From Schlegelella_A sp965246805 (GTDB taxonomy: Bacteria > Pseudomonadota > Gammaproteobacteria > Burkholderiales > Burkholderiaceae_C): a DNA stretch of 64,000 nt. Positions within the stretch are counted from its first letter, which is position 1. Every line of letters begins with the position of its first letter. Location of the stretch: positions 434,001 through 498,000 of the forward strand of contig CBDFFO010000009.1 of NCBI GenBank assembly GCA_965246805.1. Direction: 5' to 3'. Below, one piece after another: positions 17,958 through 25,650 of this stretch. Under the pieces are notes generated by a model. The model had not been told where the DNA came from. It saw nothing but the letters and a program-made list of their open reading frames with translations, and did no database searches. A program made the position numbers and the translations under genes.

Positions 17958-19229
17958 TCAGCTCTTGCCGTCCGGCTTCTTGTCGGCCGGCTTGCCGCCT
18001 GGCTTGTCACCCGTCCCACCTTGGGGCGGCCCTGGTGGCGGCGGTGGCGGAAAGATCGGCATGCCCTTGGCATCGACTTGCAACACTTGCGGCGTCACCG
18101 CCATGCCCGGCTGGACGCGCTGCAGGCCATCGACGACGATGTTCTCACCCGCCTGCAGCTTGCCCTGCACGGCGCGCATGCCTTCGAACTGCGTGCCGAG
18201 CTTGATCTCGCGCATCTGCGGCTTGCCGTCGGCCGCGACCACGTAGACGAACTTCTTGGTCTGGTCGGTGCCGATCGCCTGCTCGGGCACCATGACCGCG
18301 TCGTACGAGTTGGTGTCTTCCATCCGCAGCTTTGCGCTCAGGCCCGGCGTGAAGCGCCCGTCCTTGTTGTCGAACGCCGCGCGCAGGCGGATCGCGCCGG
18401 TCTGCGGATTGACGCGGTTGTCGACGAAGTCGACTTGGCCGACGTGCGGGAAGCCTTGCTCGTCGGCGAGCGCGAGAAGCACCTTCGGTGTCTTGCCGCT
18501 CGCCTTCGCCGCTTTCAGGCGCAGGAAGCTGCGCTCGCTGCCATCGAAGTACGCGTAGACCTTGTCGACGCCGGCGATCGTCGTCAGCACGGTCTGTTCG
18601 CTCACGAGATTGCCGGCCGTCACGTTGGCACGCGAGACGCGCCCGGCGATCGGCGAGCGCACCTGTGCGTATTCGACGTTCAACTTCGCCGCGCGCACCG
18701 ACGCCTCGGCGCCGCGAATGTCGGCTTGCGTGGTGCGCGCACTCGACGCGAGCTGGTCGACTTCCGACTTGGACACGGCCTGCGAATCGAGCAGCTTCTG
18801 CGAGCGACCCAGCTCGCTCTGCGCGAGCTCGGCCTTGGCCTTGGCGGCCACCAGCATCGACTCGGCGCGTGCCAGTTCGGCCTCGAACGGCCGCGGGTCG
18901 ATCGCGAAGAGCAGATCGCCCTTGCGCACGAGCGCACCGTCTGCGAAATGCACACGATCGATCGTGCCGCTGATGCGGGGCCGAAGCTCGACGAATTCGG
19001 CTGCCTCCAAGCGGCCGCTGAAGTCTTCGCTGTCGGTCACGGTGTGCATGGTGACCGGTGCGACGCTCACCGGCGGCGCGGGCGGTGGCCCGCCCTGGGC
19101 GTCGGATTTGCCACACGCGGTCAGCGTGATCGATAAGGAAACCGAGATGATCGTCGCGAACAGCCTAGGCGTGGCAACGCCGGTGGTCGCCGAGGCGCAC
19201 GCGCTCGGCAAAAAATCGAACTTGGACAA
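17958..19229 (-). CDS. RND efflux periplasmic adaptor (membrane fusion protein)
   Basis: The 423-residue product has an N-terminal signal ending in the lipobox LTACGKSD. It then shows the MFP barrel-lipoyl-hairpin order: SGRLEAAEFVELRPRISGTI, GDLLFAIDPRPFEAELARAE, VRSPIAGRVSR, and the beta-barrel part TPGLSAKLRM. The tail is rich in Pro, Gly and Lys. It links the pump to the outer-membrane channel. It is the first gene of the operon. No TetR or MarR regulator is adjacent, which is unusual for such a pump. Confidence 0.93.
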   Translation of the reverse strand: MSKFDFLPSACASATTGVATPRLFATIISVSLSITLTACGKSDAQGGPPPAPPVSVAPVTMHTVTDSEDFSGRLEAAEFVELRPRISGTIDRVHFADGALVRKGDLLFAIDPRPFEAELARAESMLVAAKAKAELAQSELGRSQKLLDSQAVSKSEVDQLASSARTTQADIRGAEASVRAAKLNVEYAQVRSPIAGRVSRANVTAGNLVSEQTVLTTIAGVDKVYAYFDGSERSFLRLKAAKASGKTPKVLLALADEQGFPHVGQVDFVDNRVNPQTGAIRLRAAFDNKDGRFTPGLSAKLRMEDTNSYDAVMVPEQAIGTDQTKKFVYVVAADGKPQMREIKLGTQFEGMRAVQGKLQAGENIVVDGLQRVQPGMAVTPQVLQVDAKGMPIFPPPPPPGPPQGGTGDKPGGKPADKKPDGKS

Positions 19230-19367
19230 GTGGATTCCCCTGATGATCGATGCAAGCCGGCGTCGAGCCGCTGGCGCGCAAAGCAGACCGGAGCCGCGCT
19301 TTCGATGCGCTGTTGGGTCAACCGGTCACGCGAATCTTAACGGTCTGACCAGAATATCGTAGCGGTT

Positions 19368-19385
19368 CGCACGGAATTTCGTGCG
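19368..19385. repeat. Inverted repeat between efflux and oxygenase-reductase genes
   Basis: CGCACG and CGTGCG form a perfect 6-bp inverted repeat around the centre GAATTT. The repeat lies in the 205-base spacer between the adaptor start (19229) and the reductase stop (19435), both on the minus strand. It is followed on neither side by a T tract. It could be an operator for the efflux operon or a weak terminator of the oxygenase operon, and neither is proven. Nothing else was recognised in this spacer. Confidence 0.3.
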
Positions 19386-19434
19386 CGACGCCCTCAAGCG
19401 TGCGCGAGACCGCGCCGACGTTGATCGACGACGC

Positions 19435-20400
19435 TCAGATGTCGAGCACCAGCACCGGTGTTTTCGAGCGCGAGCAGCACGGAGTGAACTGGTCGTTCTT
19501 TGCCTGCTCGTCGGGCATCAGGTACATGTCGCGATGGTCGGGAACGCCGTCGAGCACGCGCGTAAGGCAGGTGCCGCACACGCCTTGCTCGCACGAGAAC
19601 CGCACGTCGACGCCGGCGGCCGCGAGCGCCTCGATCACGGTCTTGTCCTTCGGCACTCGAACGGTCTTGCCGGAGCTCGCGAGCTTCACGTCGAAGCTGC
19701 CATCGTCGGCGCTCTTCACGACCTCGGCGTTGAAGAACTCGACATGCAGGCGCGCCTCAGGCCAACCGGTGGCACGCGCAATGGCGAGCACCGCGTCGAT
19801 GAAACCCTTCGGACCACAGACGTAGAGGTGGGTGTCGGCGCCCGCGTCCATCAGCGTGGCCGCGATGTCGAGCCGTTGCGACGGCGGGCCGTCATCGAGA
19901 TGGAACGACACGCGATCGGCGAAAGTCGACGCCGCGATCCGATCCCGAAAGGCCATTCGGTCGACCGAGCGTGCGCTGTAGTGCATGTCGAACGTCGCGC
20001 CGATGTTCGCGAGCCGCTCGGCCATGCAGAGGAGCGGCGTGACGCCGATGCCCCCCGCCAACAGCAAGTGCCGCTTCGCGTCATGAGCCAGCGCGAAATG
20101 GCTCTTCGGCGCGCTGATCTGAAGGAGGCTGCCTTCATTCACCTCGGCATGCATCGCGCCCGAACCGCCGCGCGTCGCCGCGTCTTTCAGCACGCCGATC
20201 AGATATCGGTGGTTTTCGCCCGGGTCGTTGCAGAGCGAGTACTGGCGCGTGAGGCCGTTCGGCAGATGCACGTCGATGTGGGAGCCGGCCGAGAACGAAG
20301 GCAACGACGTGCCGTTCTCGGCCACCAGCTCGAAGGTGCAGACGTCGATGGCTTCGGTGCGCTTGGCCGCGACGCGGACGTCGATCAAAATGTCGTTCAT
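19435..20400 (-). CDS. Phthalate-dioxygenase-reductase-type oxidoreductase (FMN, NAD, [2Fe-2S])
   Basis: The 321-residue product has the class IA reductase order. The flavin domain carries RQYSLCNDPGENHRYLIGVL, the NAD domain carries LLLAGGIGVTPLLCMAERL, and a C-terminal plant-type ferredoxin has CEQGVCGTCLTRVLDG plus a last Cys near the C-terminus. It passes electrons from NADH to a Rieske oxygenase. It is the last gene of the operon that starts with the Rieske oxygenase at 23519, and the oxygenase is its obvious partner. Vanillate demethylase reductase is a close alternative label. The position corresponds to iphD in isophthalate operons. Confidence 0.9.
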   Translation of the reverse strand: MNDILIDVRVAAKRTEAIDVCTFELVAENGTSLPSFSAGSHIDVHLPNGLTRQYSLCNDPGENHRYLIGVLKDAATRGGSGAMHAEVNEGSLLQISAPKSHFALAHDAKRHLLLAGGIGVTPLLCMAERLANIGATFDMHYSARSVDRMAFRDRIAASTFADRVSFHLDDGPPSQRLDIAATLMDAGADTHLYVCGPKGFIDAVLAIARATGWPEARLHVEFFNAEVVKSADDGSFDVKLASSGKTVRVPKDKTVIEALAAAGVDVRFSCEQGVCGTCLTRVLDGVPDHRDMYLMPDEQAKNDQFTPCCSRSKTPVLVLDI

Positions 20401-20409
20401 CGGTTCACC

Positions 20410-21213
20410 TCACATCACGTGCAGGCCGCCATCGACCATCAGCGTCGTGCCGGTGATGTACGAGGCTTCGTCGGAGGCGAGCCAAAGAATGGGCCGCGCG
20501 ATCTCGTCGGGGCTGGCCCAGCGGCCAAGCAGCGAGGTGTCGTGGCGCTCCGTCTTCAGCACGTCCACGTCCTTGCCGGCACGCGCCGCGTTCTCGAGGT
20601 GGAAGTCGGTGAGCGTCGAGCCGGGGCAGATCGCATTGCTTCGCACCCCGTGCGACGCCTCTTCGAACGCGAGCGTGCGCGTGAGCGCGAGCAGTCCGGC
20701 CTTGGTGGCGTCGTAGAGGCCGAGCCCCTGGCGCCCGGTCACCGCGTAGCACGACGAGACATTGACGATCGCGCCGCGCCCCGACGCGCGCAGCGCGGGC
20801 AACGCGGCGCGGCAGTAGCCCGCCGTGCCGATCAGGTTCACGCCGACGATCGCCTGCCACTGTTCCGGCCCTGCATCGGCAATGCGGGCGTTGATGCGCA
20901 TCGCCGCATTGTTGACGAGGACGTCGAGGCGGCCAAACGCATCGAGCGCTTCCTGCACCGCGCCAAAGGCCCGGCCTGCTTCGCTGACATCCGCCACGAC
21001 GGTTCGCACGTGCGCTTCGGGCGTCGCCGCGGCGATCGCTGCGCAGGTGCGCGCCAGCGAATCGGCGCTCGCATCGACCAGCACCACCGCGGCGCCTTCG
21101 CTGCAGAAGAGCCGCGCGGTCGCGGCGCCGATGCCGGCGCCACCCCCGGTGATCAGCGCGACTTTGCCCGGCAAACGCGCGCGGCTCGCACCGCTTTCGG
21201 GGAGCGCGGCCAT
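20410..21213 (-). CDS. Short-chain dehydrogenase/reductase, probable dihydrodiol dehydrogenase
   Basis: From ATG 21213 the product is 267 residues. The cofactor motif TGGGAGIGAATARLF and NNAAM are present, with the catalytic SSCYAVTG and YDATK residues (Ser, Tyr, Lys). It ends in SYITGTTLMVDGGLHVM, the classical SDR C-terminus. In the oxygenase operon its likely job is oxidation of the cis-dihydrodiol formed by the Rieske enzyme. Its start overlaps the stop of the solute-binding gene as TGATG, and the reductase follows after 9 bases. The substrate is inferred only from context. Confidence 0.88.
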   Translation of the reverse strand: MAALPESGASRARLPGKVALITGGGAGIGAATARLFCSEGAAVVLVDASADSLARTCAAIAAATPEAHVRTVVADVSEAGRAFGAVQEALDAFGRLDVLVNNAAMRINARIADAGPEQWQAIVGVNLIGTAGYCRAALPALRASGRGAIVNVSSCYAVTGRQGLGLYDATKAGLLALTRTLAFEEASHGVRSNAICPGSTLTDFHLENAARAGKDVDVLKTERHDTSLLGRWASPDEIARPILWLASDEASYITGTTLMVDGGLHVM

Positions 21214-22193
21214 CAATCGGCCTTGGTGCCCGTGTCCTTGATGACCTTGCCCCAGCGCGGAACCTCGGCCTGGATCCATTGCGCGAACTGGTCGGGCGTG
21301 CTCGCCACCACCTCGAATTCCATCCCTTGCAAGGTCGCCTTCACGTCGGGCAGGTTCAGGATGCGCACGATCTCCGTGTGATAGCGCTCGATGATCGGCT
21401 TGGGCGTGCCGGCGGGCGCGAGAAAGCCGATCCACGACAACGCCACGAAACCCGGGTAGCCCTGCTCGATCATCGTCGGCACGTCGGGCGCCGACGGGAA
21501 GCGCTTCATGCCCGTCGACGCGATGACCTTCGCCTTGCCGCTCTTCACGAACTGCGAAATGTTGCCCGGCACCAGGAACGCGGCGTCGACCTGCCCGCCG
21601 ACCAGATCGTTGACAGCGGGGGCCGAGCCCTTGTAAGGCACGTGCGTGATGTCGACGTGCGCAGCCGACTTCAGCATCTCCATCGTGAGGTGGGACGCGC
21701 TGCCCGTCGAGACCGACGCGTACGACAGGTGCTTGGCCTTCGCGAGCGCGACGAACTCGGCGACATTGTTGGCGGCCACGCTCGGGTGCACCGCGAGAAA
21801 CTGCGGCGCCGTCACGGCGAGCGTGATCGGCGAGAGGTCTTTCACCGGGTCGTATGGGATCTTCGCGAACAGCGTCTGATTGATCGCGATCGGCCCATTG
21901 AATCCCACCAGCAACGTGTGACCGTCAGGCGGCGACTTCGCGACCTCGTTGGCGCCGATGGTGCCGCCGGCGCCGCCCCGGTTCTCGACGATGAACGAAA
22001 CGCCGAACGTCTTCTGCAGTTCGGGCGCCACCAGGCGCGCGACCACGTCGTTGGTGCCACCGACGATGGGCACCACGATGCGCACGGTCTTCGTCGGCAC
22101 CCAGTCGGCCGCGCAGGCGCCCTGGGTTGCCAGCGACGCCGCTGCGATGAAGGCGAGCGAAATCAAAGAGCGGCGATGGATGTCGAGGTGCAT
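21213..22193 (-). CDS. Bug/TctC-family periplasmic solute-binding protein
   Basis: The 326-residue product has an N-terminal signal (SLISLAFIAAASLATQGACA, cleaved near AADW). Family signatures of the tripartite tricarboxylate transporter receptors follow: KTVRIVVPIVGGTNDVVARL, VENRGGAGGTIGANEVAKSP and HVPYKGSAPAVNDLVGGQVD. It binds carboxylates in the periplasm for TctAB-type permeases, which are not in the window. Its place between the oxygenase and dehydrogenase genes suggests an aromatic di- or tricarboxylate ligand. Orphan Bug receptors of this kind serve terephthalate and isophthalate uptake in Comamonas. Confidence 0.92.
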   Translation of the reverse strand: MHLDIHRRSLISLAFIAAASLATQGACAADWVPTKTVRIVVPIVGGTNDVVARLVAPELQKTFGVSFIVENRGGAGGTIGANEVAKSPPDGHTLLVGFNGPIAINQTLFAKIPYDPVKDLSPITLAVTAPQFLAVHPSVAANNVAEFVALAKAKHLSYASVSTGSASHLTMEMLKSAAHVDITHVPYKGSAPAVNDLVGGQVDAAFLVPGNISQFVKSGKAKVIASTGMKRFPSAPDVPTMIEQGYPGFVALSWIGFLAPAGTPKPIIERYHTEIVRILNLPDVKATLQGMEFEVVASTPDQFAQWIQAEVPRWGKVIKDTGTKAD

Positions 22194-22244
22194 GACGGGT
22201 CTCCGAAGGGGTTCTGGAACGTTGGGTAGCCGGCTCGCGCCGGA

Positions 22245-23519
22245 TCAGATCGAGTACACCGGTTGCGTCAGTGCATCGGCCAGGTGCACCTTGGCCCACT
22301 CCTGCGGCTTCACGTCCTTCGGCAACAGCACGCCGGCCGCGCGCACGTGCTGCTTCGAGGCGTCGAGCGCAGGCGGCTCGACGCCGTCGAGCAGCTCGGT
22401 CGCGGCCTCGTACAACATGCGGCGCGCCATCACGATCGGGCGATCGGTCGGCAGCAACTTTTCCATCGCGTGGTTCTGGATCGGGCCCATGCTTTCCTGT
22501 AGCGACGCGTCCTGCATCGAGAAGCCGAAGACGCCGGAATACGCGCGCTTCTCCTTCTGCGCCGTGCGGTCCATGCCGTAGTCGTTCGATTGGTTGTGTC
22601 GCGGCCGGAACGTGCCGCCAGGCTCGTACTCGACGTGGATGCCCTTGCCCGCCTCCATGTGGCTGCGCTCTTCTTCCGAGAGGGGCTTGTCGGGATGGAA
22701 GTTGATGCTCCAGGCCCAGCAGCTGGTGTCGTCGATCGGCACCCACACGTGACCACCGAGCGCGTGTTCACCGAACGGCGGGATCAGCGTGTACCACGGG
22801 AACAGCCACTGCGTGACGCGCCAGTAGTAGGAGTCGGGCTCGCCCTTGCGGCGGCCGAAGAGCGTGAGGCCGGTGTCTTGCTTTTCGATGTCGAAGATGA
22901 CGTTGCCGTCGGCCTTGATGTAGTCGTTGGCTTTGGTGCCCTGGTGCATCGGATCTTCGTCGACCTCGAACTTGTGCACGTACGAGACGTGCGCGGTGTC
23001 GATGCCGCCTTCCATCGCCTGCAGGTAGTTGCATTCCTGCAGCCGCTTGCTGACGAAGATGTGGCTGAGCGGCAGTTGCGCCCATTCCACCTCGGGCGGC
23101 GCGGGCTGCTTGTCGGGCGGGCCCATGTAGGCCCACACCAGCCCGCCCTTCTCGATGCACGGGTAGGCCTTGATCCCCATCTGCTTGCACGCCTGCGGCG
23201 CCGAAGGCACGTCGACGCATTCGCCGGCGACCGTGAACTTCAGCCCGTGGTAAGAGCAGCGAATGCCGTTCTCTTCGTTGCGTCCGAAAAAGAGCGACAC
23301 GCCCCGGTGCGAGCAGAACTCGTCGATGAGACCCGGCTTGCCCTCGCTGTTGCGAAACGCCAGCAACTTCTCGCCCATGATCTGCACGCGCACCTGCGGG
23401 CCATCGGGTTCGGCGATCTCGCTCGCCGACAGCACCGGCACCCAATAGCGCCGCAGCAGGTTGCCCATCGGCGTGCCGGGCCCGGTCAGCGTGAGTGTGT
23501 TGGCCATTTCCTGGTTCAT
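22245..23519 (-). CDS. Rieske non-haem iron aromatic oxygenase, phthalate 4,5-dioxygenase-like
   Basis: The 424-residue alpha subunit has a Rieske site CSHRG with CSYHG (Cys69, His71, Cys88, His91). The C-terminal catalytic domain has the mononuclear-iron region ending in MEGGIDTAHVSYVHK, with the bridging Asp and iron-ligand His. The opening TLTLTGPGTPMGNLLRRYWV is typical of the phthalate oxygenase/vanillate demethylase class that uses no beta subunit. It is the first gene of an oxygenase, Bug receptor, SDR, reductase operon. An IclR gene diverges upstream. Isophthalate or another aromatic carboxylate is the best substrate guess, and a demethylase role is possible. Confidence 0.9.
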   Translation of the reverse strand: MNQEMANTLTLTGPGTPMGNLLRRYWVPVLSASEIAEPDGPQVRVQIMGEKLLAFRNSEGKPGLIDEFCSHRGVSLFFGRNEENGIRCSYHGLKFTVAGECVDVPSAPQACKQMGIKAYPCIEKGGLVWAYMGPPDKQPAPPEVEWAQLPLSHIFVSKRLQECNYLQAMEGGIDTAHVSYVHKFEVDEDPMHQGTKANDYIKADGNVIFDIEKQDTGLTLFGRRKGEPDSYYWRVTQWLFPWYTLIPPFGEHALGGHVWVPIDDTSCWAWSINFHPDKPLSEEERSHMEAGKGIHVEYEPGGTFRPRHNQSNDYGMDRTAQKEKRAYSGVFGFSMQDASLQESMGPIQNHAMEKLLPTDRPIVMARRMLYEAATELLDGVEPPALDASKQHVRAAGVLLPKDVKPQEWAKVHLADALTQPVYSI

Positions 23520-23556
23520 CGCATGCCTCCGATGCGCGGCACCGCAGAATCGGGGT

Positions 23557-23591
23557 GTCCGCTATGTGATACTGGCGTCCATCATACGGAC
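23557..23591. promoter_or_regulatory. Candidate IclR-type operators in divergent promoter region
   Basis: A 15-bp site, GTCCATCATACGGAC (23577-23591), is a GTCC-N7-GGAC palindrome resembling IclR-family operators (TCC...GGA). A second GTCC with a partly matching right side begins 20 bases upstream at 23557. The arrangement is two half-matching boxes two helical turns apart. Both lie between the Rieske oxygenase start (23519) and the IclR start (23612), so one regulator could control both directions. Binding by this IclR protein is inferred. Confidence 0.45.
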
Positions 23592-23611
23592 TAACAAGCT
23601 TGGGTCTAGAA

Positions 23612-24424
23612 ATGGGCAAGCGCCTGGCCCGGACATCTCCGACGCCGACGGCCCGCCCCGGCACCAACGCCACTGCTAAAGCCGGCGACGGCGTGCGTGC
23701 GGTGGACCGCGCACTCGATATCCTGCTCGCGTTTCAAGGTGTCGAGGGCGGCCTCAGCGTCGCCGACCTGATGAAGCGGGTCGCACTGAGCCGCCCCACC
23801 CTCTATCGCCTGCTGCGCACGCTCGAAGGCAAGTCTTTCGTGGTCGGCTCCGGCGACCCACAGCGGTTCCGACTCGGTGCGTCGGTGGCCCAGTTGGCCC
23901 ATTCATGGAACGCGAGCCTCAAGCTCGTCGAACTTGCCGAGCCCGCGATGCGCCGCGTCTGGGAAGGCAGCGGCGAGACGGTCGCGCTGTTCGTGCCCGA
24001 GGGTCTGCTGCGCCGCTGCGTGGCCGAAGTGCCGAGCCTGCAGGCGCTCAGTTTTCGGCGTGGCGTCGGCTATCGCGAACGGCTGGTGCTGGGCGCGAGC
24101 GGACGTTCGATCCTCGCGCAATTTCACGAGACCATCGACCTCGCCACGTATGCCGCGGGGCTCGATGTCGATCTGGTCGCGTGCCGGGCCGAGCTCACCC
24201 GCGTGAAGAAACGCGGCTATGCGGTCAGCCGCAACGAACTCATCGACGGCGCCGTCGCGATCGCGGCGCCGATTTTCGACAACACCGGCCGCGTCGCCGG
24301 ATCGCTCGGCATCTTCGGACCCACCGTGCGGTTGCCGGAAGCCCGCGTGGCTGCGCTTGGGGGCCTTCTGATGCGCGAGGCCGCGACGGTTTCGACATGG
24401 CTCGGCAGCCCGATCGGGTATTGA
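23612..24424 (+). CDS. IclR-family transcriptional regulator
   Basis: From ATG 23612 the product is 270 residues. An N-terminal winged helix follows a charged 30-residue tail: VRAVDRALDILLAFQ, then LSVADLMKRVALSRPTLYRL and LRTLEGKSF. The C-terminal effector domain has RLGASVAQLAHSW and the conserved ending with AAPIFDNTGRVAGSLGIFGP. Such proteins commonly control aromatic catabolism. It is transcribed away from the oxygenase operon with 92 bases between starts and two putative binding boxes there. A TTG at 23600 would add four residues. Confidence 0.9.
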   Translation: MGKRLARTSPTPTARPGTNATAKAGDGVRAVDRALDILLAFQGVEGGLSVADLMKRVALSRPTLYRLLRTLEGKSFVVGSGDPQRFRLGASVAQLAHSWNASLKLVELAEPAMRRVWEGSGETVALFVPEGLLRRCVAEVPSLQALSFRRGVGYRERLVLGASGRSILAQFHETIDLATYAAGLDVDLVACRAELTRVKKRGYAVSRNELIDGAVAIAAPIFDNTGRVAGSLGIFGPTVRLPEARVAALGGLLMREAATVSTWLGSPIGY

Positions 24425-24492
24425 ACGCGGCGCGGATGCCGACTCGGCAACCGCCAGAATGCAGGCTGTACTTCTGAACCGGACACGGACGG

Positions 24493-25521
24493 ATGCCGAT
24501 CTACGACGCAGCGGTGGCGCCAGGGGCGCCCCGGGCCGGACGAAGTCACGCAAACAATTTCGACGCCATTCGGTTGCTGGCCGCGCTGGTCGTCATGGCG
24601 AGCCATCAGCTGCTCGTGATGGGCATCAACGAGCCACAGTTCCAGAGTTTTGCGGCCGGCGCTTACGCCGTGATGGTGTTCTTCGTGATCAGCGGCTATC
24701 TCGTCGCGCACAGCTGGCACCAGGACCCGCACCTCGTTCGCTTCGCCACGCGGCGACTGCTTCGCATCTGGCCGGCCCTCGCCGCTGTGGTGATCGTGAG
24801 CGCGGCCATCGTCGCCTCGATGGGCGAACCGGCGCGCGGCGGGCGATACCTGGCGAACCTGGTCTTCGTGTTCCACGACGAGCCGACCTTCACCGACCAT
24901 CGTCCCTACCTGCTGCTCAATGGTGCGCTGTGGACGATCCCGTTCGAAGTCGGCTGCTATGCCGTCGTCGCGGCCTCGGGTGTGCTGCTGCGAAAGCACC
25001 TGCGCTGGTTCGGCCTGGCGGCATTCGCCAGCGGCGCCGCCTGGTACGTGTTGGCGGGAGCGCAAACGGCATTCAACGACGCCCACCGCGAGACCTTCCC
25101 GTACTTTCTGTTCTGGGGTTCGTTCTTTTTGCTGGGCGCGCTGCTGCAGTCGTTTCCGCTCGGAGGCCGCGTGCTCGTGTTGGGCGTGCTGGTTGCCATC
25201 TTGCTGAACCTGTTCGGCGAGCCGCTCGCGGCGACGTGGTTGTTCATCCCTTGCGCGACCGTGCTGGTCGGCCGGGCGAGCTGGCCAGTCGTTTACCGCG
25301 CCAGCCGATTCGGCGATCTCAGCTACGGCACCTACCTCTGGGGCTTGCCCGCAGAGCAACTCGTCCTCTACCTGGTCGGCTTCGACGACTATTTCAAGCT
25401 GTTGGGGTACTCGGTCGCGCTCACGTTGGTCGTGGCCGGCCTGTCGTGGCACCTGATCGAAAAGCGGGCCCTGCGGTTGAAGCCTAAGGCCCCTTCGGAG
25501 GTACCGACGGCACCGGCATAA
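24493..25521 (+). CDS. Acyltransferase 3 family membrane protein (OafA/YrhL-like)
   Basis: The 342-residue integral membrane protein opens with NNFDAIRLLAALVVMASHQ, the acyltransferase-3 start carrying the conserved Arg and His. FFVISGYLVAHSW follows, and about ten hydrophobic segments are visible. These enzymes O-acylate sugars of lipopolysaccharide, exopolysaccharide or other envelope glycans using acyl-CoA. No glycan genes flank it, so the acceptor is unknown. It starts 68 bases after the IclR gene on the same strand. The tRNA-Val gene follows in the opposite orientation. Confidence 0.85.
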   Translation: MPIYDAAVAPGAPRAGRSHANNFDAIRLLAALVVMASHQLLVMGINEPQFQSFAAGAYAVMVFFVISGYLVAHSWHQDPHLVRFATRRLLRIWPALAAVVIVSAAIVASMGEPARGGRYLANLVFVFHDEPTFTDHRPYLLLNGALWTIPFEVGCYAVVAASGVLLRKHLRWFGLAAFASGAAWYVLAGAQTAFNDAHRETFPYFLFWGSFFLLGALLQSFPLGGRVLVLGVLVAILLNLFGEPLAATWLFIPCATVLVGRASWPVVYRASRFGDLSYGTYLWGLPAEQLVLYLVGFDDYFKLLGYSVALTLVVAGLSWHLIEKRALRLKPKAPSEVPTAPA

Positions 25522-25533
25522 CGACCGTTCCGT

Positions 25534-25610
25534 TGGTAGGCGCGATTGGACTCGAACCAACGACCCCCACCATGTCAAGGTGGTGCTCTAACCAGCTGAG
25601 CTACGCGCCT
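25534..25610 (-). tRNA. tRNA-Val (anticodon GAC), CCA encoded
   Basis: The reverse strand folds as a complete 77-nt tRNA. The acceptor AGGCGCG pairs with CGCGCCT, followed by discriminator A and an encoded CCA. D-loop AGCTCAGCTGGTTAGAGC and T-loop GGTTCGAGTCC are canonical. The anticodon stem CACCT closes a loop TTGACAT, giving anticodon GAC for valine codons GUC and GUU. It lies between the convergent acyltransferase gene and relA, 41 bases after the relA stop on the same strand. Confidence 0.97.
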
Positions 25611-25622
25611 GGAGAGGGCCGC

Positions 25623-25628
25623 ACTATA
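25623..25628 (-). promoter_or_regulatory. Possible -10 element of the tRNA-Val gene
   Basis: On the reverse strand TATAGT lies 12 bases before the tRNA 5' end, a fitting distance for transcription starting a few bases upstream of the mature end. No convincing -35 box was seen at the right spacing. Confidence 0.4.
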
Positions 25629-25650
25629 TCAGCGACGGGTCGAGGCGCCG

